This document shows positions 23,498 to 32,562 of a stretch of DNA of 64,000 nucleotides, piece after piece. Source of the DNA: Paucibacter sp. KCTC 42545. GTDB taxonomy: Bacteria; Pseudomonadota; Gammaproteobacteria; Burkholderiales; Burkholderiaceae_C. The notes beneath the pieces were generated by a model, which saw only the letters and a list, made by a program, of their open reading frames with translations, had not been told where the DNA came from and did no database searches. The stretch lies in assembly GCF_001477625.1 (NCBI RefSeq), contig NZ_CP013692.1, positions 930,001-994,000 of the forward strand, read 5' to 3'. Made by a program: the position numbers and the translations under genes. Position 1 is the first letter of the stretch, and each line of letters starts with the position of its first letter.

Positions 23498-24703
23498 ATG
23501 ATGCTGCTGGCGGGCCTGCTGGCGCTGGAGCTGGTTGTGACGCAGGCGCAGGCGCAATCGCCATCAGCATCAGCATCAGCATCAGCATCAGCATCAGCAT
23601 CAGCATCAGCATCAGCATTAGCATCAGCATCAGCATCAGCGCCGGCCGGCGGGGCGACCCCCGCTTCCACCCCGCCTGCCAGTGCGGCGCCAAGTCAAAC
23701 TGCAGCGGCGCCCACTTGGTTGCGCATGCCCCGCCTGCAAGGCCGCATCACGGCGGCCGAGCTGGGTTTGGTGATCAACACGGCCGACCCCTACTCAGTC
23801 GCCGTGGGCGAGTATTACGCCCGCCGGCGCGGCATTCCCGAAGCCCATGTGCTGCGGCTTCCATTGCCGGTGCGGGCCAGCTTGACGATCGATGAGTTCG
23901 AGGCCTTGCAGGCGCAGATCAAAAGCAAGCTTGGGCCCGAGGTACAGGGCCTGGCCCTGGCCTGGACGCAGCCTTTCGCCGTGGTCTGCAACTCCATCAC
24001 CGGCGCGCTGGCGCTGGGCTATCAGGCGGAGCTCTGCAGCAATGGCTGCGCGCCGTCCAAGCCCTCGCCTTATTTCAGCTATCAGGGTGCCAAGCCATTT
24101 GGCGATTTGGGCCTGCGGCCGTCCATGTTGCTGGCGGCGCGCACCGTGGAGAGTGCACAAGCCTTGATTGAGCGTGGCATTGCGGCCGACCAAAGCCTGC
24201 CTGGCTTCCTCCCCGCCAATGCCTATTTCGTCAGCACGGCGGACACGGCGCGCAATGTGCGATCCACCCTGTTTCCCCCGGCGAGCTCGCTGCGCGGCCT
24301 GGGTGTGGACGCGCACACGCCGGCGCACAAAGAGTTGCCGCCGCTACGCCGCACCTTGATCTACCAAACTGGGCTGGCGGTGGTGCCAGGTCTTGACCAG
24401 GTGGATTGGTTGCCGGGCGCCCTGGCCGATCACCTGACCTCCTTTGGCGGTCAGCTGGAGCGCCGCCCCGACAGTGGCCAGATGAGTGCCCTCGATTGGC
24501 TGGAGGCAGGCGCCACCGCCAGCTATGGCACGGTCAGCGAGCCCTGCAACCATCGCCAGAAGTTCCCTCATCCTCAAGTCTTGCTGCTGAGCTATGTGCA
24601 GGGCTTGTCGGCCTTGGAGGCCTACTGGCATAGCGTGTTGTGGCCCGGGCAGGGCGTGTTCATCGGCGAGCCTTTGGCGGCGCCGTTTGCGCCGAAGTTC
24701 TAG
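23498..24703 (+). CDS. TIGR03790-family secreted protein with Ser-Ala repeat
   Basis: 401 residues from the ATG at 23498. A signal peptide (MMLLAGLLALELVVTQAQA) is followed by a Ser-Ala repeat encoded by a TCAGCA hexamer array, then an Ala/Pro/Thr linker. The globular part begins at about residue 80 with LGLVINTADPYSVAVGEYYARRRGIP, the hallmark of the TIGR03790 family, whose function is unknown. Later blocks are DWLEAGATASYGTVSEPCNH and SYVQGLSALEAYWHSVLWPGQG. Four Cys are visible in the core. It is divergent from the IclR-type gene and convergent with hpnE. Confidence 0.85.
   Translation: MMLLAGLLALELVVTQAQAQSPSASASASASASASASASALASASASAPAGGATPASTPPASAAPSQTAAAPTWLRMPRLQGRITAAELGLVINTADPYSVAVGEYYARRRGIPEAHVLRLPLPVRASLTIDEFEALQAQIKSKLGPEVQGLALAWTQPFAVVCNSITGALALGYQAELCSNGCAPSKPSPYFSYQGAKPFGDLGLRPSMLLAARTVESAQALIERGIAADQSLPGFLPANAYFVSTADTARNVRSTLFPPASSLRGLGVDAHTPAHKELPPLRRTLIYQTGLAVVPGLDQVDWLPGALADHLTSFGGQLERRPDSGQMSALDWLEAGATASYGTVSEPCNHRQKFPHPQVLLLSYVQGLSALEAYWHSVLWPGQGVFIGEPLAAPFAPKF
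23563..23640 (+). repeat. Hexanucleotide microsatellite (TCAGCA)n in coding sequence
   Basis: About 13 near-perfect tandem copies of the hexamer, with one TTAGCA variant, encode alternating Ser-Ala after the signal peptide. Copy-number change by slippage would keep the reading frame and alter linker length by two residues per unit. Confidence 0.9.
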
Positions 24704-24736
24704 TCGATCTCAGCCCATATCGCTGCCGCTGAGTCG

Positions 24737-26032
24737 CTAACGCAAGGCCTGTGCGGCAGCCGCTTGCCCGGCACGCACCGCACCTTCCAGCGTGGCGGGG
24801 TAGGGGCCGGCAACATAGTCACCCGCTGCCCACAGGCCCGGCGCAATCGCCATAGGCGGGCGCGACAGGCCCGGTGTGCAGGCGAAGGTGGCGCGTTTTT
24901 CTGCCAGCACGCGGTACACCGTTGGTGGTGTGGCCCAGTCGAATTCCTGAATGGCTTGCGCCAGGGTGTAGCGGCCGCTCTCGGCCAAGCCATGCCCGAC
25001 CCACGGCGCCGCACCGCTGATGACGAAAGCGAACAGCCCCGGCTGGGTGCCCAACTGCCCCAGATCGAAGGCGAACTGCGCGGGAGCTTGCGGGCCTTCT
25101 TGCAAGGCCACCATCGGTGCCGGCAAGCGGCTGCCCGGGCTGTGCAGGTAGACGGTTAGGATGGGCTCGAAGCGTAGGGTTTGGGCCTGCTGTGACCAGG
25201 CCGGCGCAATGTCGCGGCACAGCCGGGCTGCCTCTACCGAGGTGCAGGCCAGCACGACTTGGTCGAAAAACTCACCGTCCAGGCGCCAGCCCGCCCCGTC
25301 GGCCTGCAGGCTTTGCGCCCGATGGCTCAGGCGCAGCTCGGCGCCATGCGCGAGCAACCAGTTCTGTGCCGGCGTGGCCAGCAAGGCGCTGAGCGGCAAA
25401 CGCGGCAGCAGCAAGTCGGCGCTGCCTGGGCCGCTGAACAAGGCGTCGCGCAGCACGCGTAAGAAAGTGCTGGCGCTGGCTTGCGCGGCCGGGGTGTTGA
25501 GGGCAGCCACGCACAGCGGTTCAATCAGGCCTTCTCGCACGCAGCGGGGTAGATCGGCGCATAGGGTGCTAACGCTCCAGTCCGGCGGGCACTGGAAGCC
25601 TTTGAGCAGCCAGCGGCCGGCGGTCATCAGCAAACTCAGGCGTGCCGACAAGGGCCAATCCTGGTTGGCCAGCACCCCGCGCGTGAAACTGATCAGCGGG
25701 GCGCCGCTGGGCAAGCGCAAGCCTTCGTGGCGCGGGTAGCGCAGACGCAAAGGCGTGCGCAAAAAAGCGTGTTCGGGATCGACCCCCAGGGTCTGCAGCA
25801 AGGTCAGGCTCTGGGTGTAGGCGCCGATCAGGATGTGCTGGCCGTTGTCCAGCAGCGCTTGCTTGTCGTCAGCTGCCAGGCTGCGGGCGCGGCCGCCCAG
25901 TTGTGGGGCCATCTCCAGCAAGCAGACCTCGGCGCCGCCCTGGACCGCGCTGACGGCGGTCGCCAGCCCGGCCCAACCGCCGCCGATGATGGCGAGCTTG
26001 CGCCCGCGCTGCTGCGGAGGCGTTGGGCTCAA
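24737..26032 (-). CDS. hpnE: Hydroxysqualene dehydroxylase
   Basis: 431 residues. The N-terminal FAD-binding Rossmann motif is AIIGGGWAGLATAVSAVQGGAEV followed by LLEMAPQLGGRA. The C-terminal FAD block (GLWAAGDYVAGPYPATLEGAVRAG) is intact. HpnE reduces hydroxysqualene to squalene, the last step of the HpnCDE route. Its ATG overlaps the stop of hpnD by 4 bases (26029-26032), so the two are translationally coupled. Confidence 0.93.
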   Translation of the reverse strand: MSPTPPQQRGRKLAIIGGGWAGLATAVSAVQGGAEVCLLEMAPQLGGRARSLAADDKQALLDNGQHILIGAYTQSLTLLQTLGVDPEHAFLRTPLRLRYPRHEGLRLPSGAPLISFTRGVLANQDWPLSARLSLLMTAGRWLLKGFQCPPDWSVSTLCADLPRCVREGLIEPLCVAALNTPAAQASASTFLRVLRDALFSGPGSADLLLPRLPLSALLATPAQNWLLAHGAELRLSHRAQSLQADGAGWRLDGEFFDQVVLACTSVEAARLCRDIAPAWSQQAQTLRFEPILTVYLHSPGSRLPAPMVALQEGPQAPAQFAFDLGQLGTQPGLFAFVISGAAPWVGHGLAESGRYTLAQAIQEFDWATPPTVYRVLAEKRATFACTPGLSRPPMAIAPGLWAAGDYVAGPYPATLEGAVRAGQAAAAQALR

Positions 26033-26877
26033 CGGCCCGTCCAGTTGGTGCGCATGGCGATCCAGAGCTTGCGCACCGGGGTCAGTGAGATGCGCTGCTC
26101 CAGCACGCGGAAGTTTTCCGCCTCAATCTCGCGCAGCAAGGCGCGGTAGATATTGGCCATCATCAGCCCCGGCTTTTGCGTGCGGCGGTCGGCCTCGGGC
26201 AGCAGGGCAAAGGCTTCGTCGTAAAGGCGGTGGGCGCGCTCGGCCTGGAACTTCATCAAGGCGGTGAAGCGCTCGCTATAGCCCCAGGGCTTTTGGCGCT
26301 GCAGGATTTCGTGCGCCTTGACTTCGAACTGCTGCAGCTCCGACACCGGCAGGTAGATGCGGCCCCGGCGGGCGTCGTCGCCAACGTCGCGGATGATATT
26401 GGTCAGCTGCATCGCCTGGCCCAGCTTATGGGCGTAAGCGGTGGTTTGCGGCTGGGTCTGGCCGAAGATGCAGGCCGCCACTTCGCCCACCACGCCGGCC
26501 ACCAGGTGGCAGTAGCGCTGCAGGCCGGGGAAGTCGAGGTAACGGGTCTGCTCCAGATCCATCTGGCAGCCGTCGATGACGGCGTTCAGGTGCTCTAGGC
26601 GGATGTCATAGCTCTGGCAATGGGGCATCAAGGCCCGCATCACCGGATGCTGGGGTTGGCCGGCGAAGGCGCTGGCGGCTTCCTTACGCCACCAGGCCAG
26701 CTTGGTCGCGGCCACGCCGGCGTCTTGTGTTTCGTCCACCACATCGTCCACCTCGCGGCAGAAAGCGTAAAAGGCGGTGATGGCGGCGCGCCGGGGTGGC
26801 GGCAAAAACAAGAAGGCGTAGTAAAAACTAGAGCCACTCTTGGCTGCCTTGTCCTGCACGTACTGCTCGGGACTCAC
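26029..26877 (-). CDS. hpnD: Presqualene diphosphate synthase
   Basis: 282 residues. It is a trans-isoprenyl diphosphate synthase of the squalene/phytoene synthase family. The two Asp-rich motifs are visible in FCREVDDVVDET and NIIRDVGDDARRGRIYLP. It condenses two farnesyl diphosphates to presqualene diphosphate. Overlaps of 4 bases with both hpnC (26874-26877) and hpnE make a tight hpnCDE operon. Phytoene synthase is the main alternative, but the three-gene context decides for HpnD. Confidence 0.93.
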   Translation of the reverse strand: MSPEQYVQDKAAKSGSSFYYAFLFLPPPRRAAITAFYAFCREVDDVVDETQDAGVAATKLAWWRKEAASAFAGQPQHPVMRALMPHCQSYDIRLEHLNAVIDGCQMDLEQTRYLDFPGLQRYCHLVAGVVGEVAACIFGQTQPQTTAYAHKLGQAMQLTNIIRDVGDDARRGRIYLPVSELQQFEVKAHEILQRQKPWGYSERFTALMKFQAERAHRLYDEAFALLPEADRRTQKPGLMMANIYRALLREIEAENFRVLEQRISLTPVRKLWIAMRTNWTGR

Positions 26878-27725
26878 GAGGTTTCCTTCTGGTTGGATTG
26901 GGGGCGCATCAGCATGGCGCGAAGCAGCAGTCGCGGCGCGTCCAGCGCACCGATCTGAGGCCGCTGAGTCAGGCTGGCAAATTGCATGGCGCGGATTCTC
27001 TCAAGAATGCGCAGCCCGCCTTGCACCACCAAGCGCAATTCCCAGCCGGCCCGGCCTGGAATCTGGTGGACCAGGGGCGCGCCCTGGTGCATCAAGTCCT
27101 CCGCCCAGGTGCAAAGCTCGGCAATCAGGGTGCGTGCGGCGGGGCTGTCTTGGCATCGGCGCAGCTGATCTTCGTTGAGGCCGTGGCGCTGCAGGTCGGC
27201 GCGCGGGGCGTAGACGCGGCCACGCGGCCCGTCGCGGCTGAAGTCCTGCCAGAAGTTGATCAGCTGCAGGCTGCTGCAAATGGCGTCGGAGCGCTGCAGG
27301 GCCAGGGCGTCATCAATGCCGTAGAGATGCAGCAGCAAGCGGCCCACTGGGTTGGCCGAGCGGCGGCAGTAGTTCAGCAGTTCGGGCCGGTCGGCGTAGC
27401 TGTTTTGGTGCAGGTCTTGCTCGAAGGCGTCGAGCAAATCGTCAAGCAGGCGCAGGGGCAGCCGATATTGCAGGCTGGCGTGGCGCAGCGGCTCAAACAC
27501 CTGGGCGGCCCAGCGCGGCGAGCAAGCCTGGCCTTGGAAGATGGCGTGCAGGTCGGCGCGATAGGCTTGCAAATCGGCCTGGCGTTGCGCGGTGCTGACA
27601 TCGCCTTCATCGGCCAGATCGTCGGCCGTGCGCGCGAAATGGTAGATGGCCGCGATGGGCGGGCGCAGCGGCTTGGGGCACAGCCAGGAGGCGACGGGAA
27701 AGTTTTCGTAGTGGTCAATGTTCAC
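26874..27725 (-). CDS. hpnC: Hydroxysqualene synthase
   Basis: 283 residues. It is a squalene-synthase family protein with degenerate but recognisable Asp motifs, FARTADDLADEGD and NFWQDFSRDGPRGRVYAP. HpnC converts presqualene diphosphate to hydroxysqualene. It is the first gene of hpnCDE. Squalene feeds hopanoid synthesis, but squalene-hopene cyclase is not in this window. Confidence 0.93.
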   Translation of the reverse strand: MNIDHYENFPVASWLCPKPLRPPIAAIYHFARTADDLADEGDVSTAQRQADLQAYRADLHAIFQGQACSPRWAAQVFEPLRHASLQYRLPLRLLDDLLDAFEQDLHQNSYADRPELLNYCRRSANPVGRLLLHLYGIDDALALQRSDAICSSLQLINFWQDFSRDGPRGRVYAPRADLQRHGLNEDQLRRCQDSPAARTLIAELCTWAEDLMHQGAPLVHQIPGRAGWELRLVVQGGLRILERIRAMQFASLTQRPQIGALDAPRLLLRAMLMRPQSNQKETS

Positions 27726-27846
27726 GGGCGAGATTGTGTCGGGGAATTGGGCCGGTCAGCGGCTTGGCTGCCTGTCAAGGCGCATTTACGCCTGAGTTGG
27801 CAGCGCGAACTGCTGGTTTGACAGGCACTAGCCCCTTGCATACATT

Positions 27847-27860
27847 ACTGACCAATCAGT
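27847..27860. promoter_or_regulatory. Palindromic operator candidate upstream of the RND operon
   Basis: ACTGA-CCAA-TCAGT is an inverted repeat 83 bases before the adaptor gene. Palindromes of this type are bound by TetR/AcrR regulators of efflux pumps. No such regulator gene is adjacent, so the assignment is tentative. Confidence 0.35.
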
Positions 27861-27942
27861 CAATAAGGGTTCTGGCCCCGCATGACGCTGCCTTTTTGGG
27901 TGGCGCTGATGCGCGCCTGAGTTCTGCATCTCGGGGTTATCC

Positions 27943-29085
27943 ATGTCTTTGCGATCTTCCAGGTTCTTGCGCTTGGCGCCTGTTTTCAGCCTGAGCGTGC
28001 TGCTCGTGGCCTGCGGCAAACCAGAACCGGCGGCTGAACCCGAACGGGCTGTGCGCACCCTGGTGCTGCGGACGGCGCCGGTGGGCACGAGTTTTGAATA
28101 CGCGGCGGAAGTGCGCGCGCGGGTCGAATCCCGCCTGTCCTTCCGCGTGGGTGGCAAGCTGCTGTCGCGCAAGGTCAATCTGGGGGATGCCGTCAAGCCG
28201 GGGCAATTGCTGGCACAACTCGACGCGCAAGATCTGGTGCTGGCCCGCAGCGCCGCCGATGCCGCCGTGGCCGCCGCTAGAACGAATCGCGATCAGGCCG
28301 CCGCCGATTACAAGCGTTTCATCGATCTGCAACAGCAGGGCTTCATCAGCGCTGCGGAGTTGGAGCGCCGCAACAGCGCCTTCAAGGCTGCGCAGTCGCA
28401 GCTCGACCAAGCCAGGGCGCAGGGCGAGGCGCAGGGCCATCAGACCGAGTACGCCAGCTTGCTGGCCGATGCGGCGGGCGTGGTGACCGGCGTGGACGCC
28501 GAGCCGGGCATGGTGGTGTCGGCCGGCACACCGATTGTGCGCATCGCACAAGACGGGCCGCGCGATGTGGTGTTTGCCGTGCCTGAGGATCAGCTGGATC
28601 AGTTCCGCGCCGCGGCCAGCCAGCCAGGCTCTTTGAAGTTCACGCTGTGGGGCTCGGGCCAGCCGCCGCGTGCGGCGGTGCTGCGTGAGTTGTCCGCGGC
28701 GGCCGACCCGGTCACGCGCACCTTCATGGTCAAGGCCGATGTGGCACGCCTGGACACCAAGCTAGGTCAGACCGCCACCGTGACCCTGCAAACCCCCCGT
28801 GTCGAGCAAGTCATCAAGCTGCCGCTGGCCGCACTGCGCCAGGATCAGGGCAATAGTTCGGTCTGGGTGCTGGACCCGGCCAGCATGACCTTGAAGGCGC
28901 AGCCGGTGCAAGTGGGTGGTGCCGATGGCAATGAGGTGCTGATCGCTGGCGGCCTGGTGGCTGGCCAGGAGGTGGTGGTGGCGGGTGTGCATGTGCTCAA
29001 GGCTGGCCAGAAGGTCTGCCGCTATGTGCAGCCCGCTGCGGCGGGCGCGACCGTGTCGAGTGCGGCCCCTGCGGCTTCCAAGTAA
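27943..29085 (+). CDS. RND efflux periplasmic adaptor (membrane fusion) lipoprotein
   Basis: 380 residues. The N-terminus has a lipoprotein signal with lipobox LLVAC (Cys about 24). It contains the barrel-sandwich/lipoyl halves (RVGGKLLSRKVNLGDAVKPGQLLAQLD and AEPGMVVSAGTPIVRIAQ) around a coiled-coil hairpin, then beta-barrel and membrane-proximal domains (KLPLAALRQDQGNSSVWVLD). It links the inner-membrane RND pump encoded next (17 bases downstream) to an outer-membrane channel. No TolC-like gene is adjacent. Substrate is unknown. Confidence 0.93.
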   Translation: MSLRSSRFLRLAPVFSLSVLLVACGKPEPAAEPERAVRTLVLRTAPVGTSFEYAAEVRARVESRLSFRVGGKLLSRKVNLGDAVKPGQLLAQLDAQDLVLARSAADAAVAAARTNRDQAAADYKRFIDLQQQGFISAAELERRNSAFKAAQSQLDQARAQGEAQGHQTEYASLLADAAGVVTGVDAEPGMVVSAGTPIVRIAQDGPRDVVFAVPEDQLDQFRAAASQPGSLKFTLWGSGQPPRAAVLRELSAAADPVTRTFMVKADVARLDTKLGQTATVTLQTPRVEQVIKLPLAALRQDQGNSSVWVLDPASMTLKAQPVQVGGADGNEVLIAGGLVAGQEVVVAGVHVLKAGQKVCRYVQPAAAGATVSSAAPAASK

Positions 29086-29102
29086 GCCCGGAGTCCGCCT
29101 TC

Positions 29103-32100
29103 ATGAGCAGCAAGCCAGTCAAGTCATCCAAGCCCGCAGGCGCCGGTGGACGCCGAAATTTCAATGTCTCGCGCTGGGCCCTGGAGCATCCGGCGCTGAC
29201 GCGCTATCTCTTGGTCGTGTTGATGCTGATGGGCTTTGCGGCCTATTTCCAGCTCGGTCAGGATGAGGATCCGCCCTTCACTCTGCGCCTGATGGTGGTC
29301 CAGGCTTTCTGGCCCGGCGCCACCGCCGAGCAGGTGGCTGAGCAGGTCACCGACAAGATCGAGAAGACCTTGCAGGAAGTGCCCTTCGCCGACCGGGTGC
29401 GCAGCTACACCAAGCCGGGTGAATCGCTAACCATCTTCCAGCTCAAGGAGCACACGCCGGCTGGCGAGGTGCCCAATGTCTGGTACCAGGTGCGTAAGCG
29501 CGTCGGTGACATGGCGCACACCTTGCCGCAAGGCGTGGTCGGTCCGGTCTTCAATGACCAGTTTGGCGATGTCTACGGCAGTATTTTTGCGCTCTCGGCG
29601 CAGGGCTTCTCGTTTGATGAGTTGCGTGCCCATGCGGACCGGGTGCGCTCGGCTCTGCTCAAGGTGACCGATGTGGCCAAGGTGGAGCCTTTCGGCGTGC
29701 AGGCCGAGAAGGTGTTTGTTGAGATCTCGCAAAAGCGGGTCGCCACCATGGGCCTGGATTTCAACCAGGTGATTGCCCAGATCGGCGCGCAAAACGCGAT
29801 CGAAGGCGGCGGTGTCCTGGATGCTGGCAGCGGCAACCTGCAAGTGCGGGTGCAGGGTCAGTTCCAGTCGGTGCAGGCACTGAAGGACTTCCCGATCCGA
29901 GCTGTCAATGCAACAACCGGCCAGGCCAGCAGCCTGCGCCTGTCGGATATTGCCGAGGTCACGCGCGGCTACGCCGATCCGCCGGCCGTCATGGTGCGGC
30001 ATCAGGGCAAGGATGTGATTGCGCTGGGGGTGTCCATGGCCAAGGGCGGTGACATCGTGGCCATGGGCAAGGCCTTGCAGGCGACTGCCGCGCAGATCCG
30101 CGCCCAGTTGCCGGCCGGCATTGAACTGGAGCAGATTCAGGATCAGCCCCGAGCCGTGACCCGCTCGGTGAACGAATTCATCAAGGTGCTGATCGAAGCA
30201 GTGGTGATCGTGCTGGCGGTCAGCTTCATCTCGCTGGGTCTGCACACCAAGCCGCTGCGCATCGACATCTGGCCCGGCATGGTGGTGGCCATCACCATTC
30301 CGCTGGTGCTGGCGATCACCTTTGTGACCATGTTTTATTGGGGCGTGGGTCTGCACAAAATCTCGCTAGGCTCCCTGATCATCGCGCTGGGCTTGTTGGT
30401 GGATGACGCCATCATTGCTGTCGAGATGATGGTGCGTAAGCTGGAGGAGGGTTACGACAAGATGACGGCGGCCACCTTCGCCTACGACGCTACGGCCATG
30501 CCCATGTTGACCGGCACCTTGATCACCGCGGCCGGCTTCCTGCCCATCGGCCTGGCCAAGTCACAAACGGGTGAGTACACCTTCGCCATCTTTGCGGTCA
30601 CCGCCGCGGCGCTGGTGATCAGCTGGCTGGTGTCGGTCTATTTCGTGCCCTATCTGGGTGCCTTGCTCTTGCGTACTCACAAGTCCAACGAGGGTGGCGA
30701 GGCGCATGAGTTGTTTGACACCCCGTTCTACAACCGCTTCCGCAGCCTGGTGCGTTGGTGCGTGCTGAATCGCTGGAAAACCATTGGCTTGACGGTACTG
30801 ACCTTTGCGCTGGGCATGGTCGGCATGGGCCGTGTGCAGCAGCAGTTCTTCCCAGATTCATCGCGGCCGGAAATTCTGGTCGACCTGAGCCTGCCCGAAG
30901 GCTCCACCATTTTGCAAAGCCGCGAAGTCGCCAAGCGCTTCGAGGCCCGCATGCTCAAGGAGCAGGGCGTGGAGTCGGTCAGCACCTGGATCGGTAGCGG
31001 CGTGCCGCGTTTCTACTTGCCGCTGGATGTGATCTTCCCGCAGGCCAATGTCAGCCAGGCCATCATCCTGAGCAAGGATTTGCATGAGCGCGAGGACCTG
31101 CGCAAGCGCTTGCCGACGCTGGTGGCGGCCGAGTTCCCGGAGGTGCGGGCTCGCGTCAAGCTGCTGCCCAATGGGCCGCCGGTGCCTTACCCGGTTCAGT
31201 TCCGTGTCGCCGGGCCGAATGCGCAAGAGGTGCGCCAATGGGGTGACCAAGCCAAGGTCATTCTGGCCGCCAACGCGAATATGCGTGGCGTCAATGACAA
31301 CTGGAACGAGCCGATCAAGGTCTTGCGCCTGGAGGTTGATCAGGACAAGGCGCGCGCCCTGGGTGTGAGCAGCCAGGCGCTGGCGCAGGCCGCGCGCACC
31401 ATGTTCTCGGGCAGCACGATTGGTCAGTACCGCGATGGCGATCGCCTGATCGACATCGTGCTGCGTCAGCCCTTGAATGAGCGCAATGCGATCAGCGATA
31501 TTGGCAATGCCTATGTGCCCACGTCCAGTGGCCGTTCCATTCCACTGGCGCAAATCGCCAAGGTCAGCTTTGCCTGGGAGCCCGGCGTGCTGTGGCGCGA
31601 AGCGCGTGATTACGCGGTGACCGTGCAGGGCGATGTGGCTGAGGGCATGCAGGGCGCCACTGTCACCGCCCAGGTGTGGCCGCAGCTGCAGGCCTTGCAG
31701 GCCAAGATGCCGGTGGGCTACAGCATCTCGGTGGCCGGCGCGGTGGAAGAAAGCAGCAAGGGCCAGGGCTCGATCGCGGCCGGTGTGCCGATGATGTTGT
31801 TCCTCATCTTCACCTTGCTGATGCTGCAGCTGCAAAGTTTCTCGCGCGCCATGCTGGTGTTCCTGACCGGCCCGCTGGGTATTGCTGGTGTGGCTGCAGC
31901 CTTGTTGATCTTCAATCAGCCCTTCGGCTTTGTGGCGCTGCTGGGCGTGATTGCCTTGATGGGCATGATCATGCGCAACTCGGTGATCCTGATCGACCAG
32001 ATCGAGCAAGACCGCGCACGTGGCGTGCCCGATTGGTCGGCTGTTGTCGAGTCAGCAGTGCGGCGTTTCCGCCCCATTGTGCTGACGGCTGCCGCCGCTG

Positions 32101-32249
32101 TGCTGGCCATGGTGCCGCTGTCCCGCAGCGTGTTCTGGGGCCCGATGGCCGTGGCCATCATGGGCGGTTTGATCGTAGCCACGGCGCTGACTTTGCTGGC
32201 GCTGCCGGCCATGTACGCGGCCTGGTTCCGTATCAAACGGCCCGAGTAA
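29103..32249 (+). CDS. RND efflux transporter permease (AcrB/MexB superfamily)
   Basis: 1048 residues, the normal RND length. The first transmembrane helix is at residues ~35-55, two large periplasmic loops follow helices 1 and 7, and TM4 carries LGLLVDDAIIAVEMMVRKLEEG with the proton-relay Asp pair. The C-terminal VALLGVIALMGMIMRNSVILIDQIE is the repeated motif of TM10-11. It pumps small molecules using the proton gradient. The sequence is of the short-loop class related to multidrug rather than metal (CusA/CzcA) pumps, but substrate cannot be predicted. Confidence 0.94.
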   Translation: MSSKPVKSSKPAGAGGRRNFNVSRWALEHPALTRYLLVVLMLMGFAAYFQLGQDEDPPFTLRLMVVQAFWPGATAEQVAEQVTDKIEKTLQEVPFADRVRSYTKPGESLTIFQLKEHTPAGEVPNVWYQVRKRVGDMAHTLPQGVVGPVFNDQFGDVYGSIFALSAQGFSFDELRAHADRVRSALLKVTDVAKVEPFGVQAEKVFVEISQKRVATMGLDFNQVIAQIGAQNAIEGGGVLDAGSGNLQVRVQGQFQSVQALKDFPIRAVNATTGQASSLRLSDIAEVTRGYADPPAVMVRHQGKDVIALGVSMAKGGDIVAMGKALQATAAQIRAQLPAGIELEQIQDQPRAVTRSVNEFIKVLIEAVVIVLAVSFISLGLHTKPLRIDIWPGMVVAITIPLVLAITFVTMFYWGVGLHKISLGSLIIALGLLVDDAIIAVEMMVRKLEEGYDKMTAATFAYDATAMPMLTGTLITAAGFLPIGLAKSQTGEYTFAIFAVTAAALVISWLVSVYFVPYLGALLLRTHKSNEGGEAHELFDTPFYNRFRSLVRWCVLNRWKTIGLTVLTFALGMVGMGRVQQQFFPDSSRPEILVDLSLPEGSTILQSREVAKRFEARMLKEQGVESVSTWIGSGVPRFYLPLDVIFPQANVSQAIILSKDLHEREDLRKRLPTLVAAEFPEVRARVKLLPNGPPVPYPVQFRVAGPNAQEVRQWGDQAKVILAANANMRGVNDNWNEPIKVLRLEVDQDKARALGVSSQALAQAARTMFSGSTIGQYRDGDRLIDIVLRQPLNERNAISDIGNAYVPTSSGRSIPLAQIAKVSFAWEPGVLWREARDYAVTVQGDVAEGMQGATVTAQVWPQLQALQAKMPVGYSISVAGAVEESSKGQGSIAAGVPMMLFLIFTLLMLQLQSFSRAMLVFLTGPLGIAGVAAALLIFNQPFGFVALLGVIALMGMIMRNSVILIDQIEQDRARGVPDWSAVVESAVRRFRPIVLTAAAAVLAMVPLSRSVFWGPMAVAIMGGLIVATALTLLALPAMYAAWFRIKRPE

Positions 32250-32305
32250 AGAGTTGAAAAAGGGTCCGAAAAAGGGCCCCAAGAAAGCGGGCTGACGCAG
32301 ATTTC

Positions 32306-32328
32306 CGACCCGGGGTTTCACCGGGTCG
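32306..32328. terminator. Hairpin after the RND operon
   Basis: The 8-bp perfect stem CGACCCGG / CCGGGTCG has a 7-base loop, 56 bases after the permease stop. There is no T-run, so this is a possible terminator only. Confidence 0.35.
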
Positions 32329-32452
32329 CGAAAATCGGCTCCGCAAGTGGCTACAATCCACGGTTTGCCGAAATGCCGCAGGCTTGCTCGGTTGTGTTGG
32401 TGCCAGAAGTCTGGCGCCAATCAGCCGGAAGAGCGGGCCTGAAATCCTTCTA

Positions 32453-32539
32453 GCGCGGGTGGCGAAATTGGTAGACGCACCAGGTTTAGGTCCTGACGCC
32501 TTCACCGGCGTGCCGGTTCGAGTCCGGCCCCGCGCACCA
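32453..32539 (+). tRNA. tRNA-Leu(TAG)
   Basis: An 87-base gene with a 7-bp acceptor stem GCGCGGG / CCCGCGC, anticodon TAG in the loop of CAGGTTTAGGTCCTG, a long class II variable arm, T-arm GGTTCGAGTCC and an encoded CCA end. It lies 23 bases upstream of tig. Confidence 0.96.
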
Positions 32540-32562
32540 GATAACTTTGTATTGAGTCAACT

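Noticed and set aside
24737..27725. Carotenoid cluster (phytoene synthase and desaturase)
   Set aside because: The ordered triplet with 4-base overlaps and the HpnC/HpnD/HpnE-type motifs fit squalene synthesis better.
28760..32250. Heavy-metal (CusA/CzcA) RND pump
   Set aside because: No His/Met-rich metal segments in the adaptor and the permease motifs are of the multidrug-like type; substrate left open.
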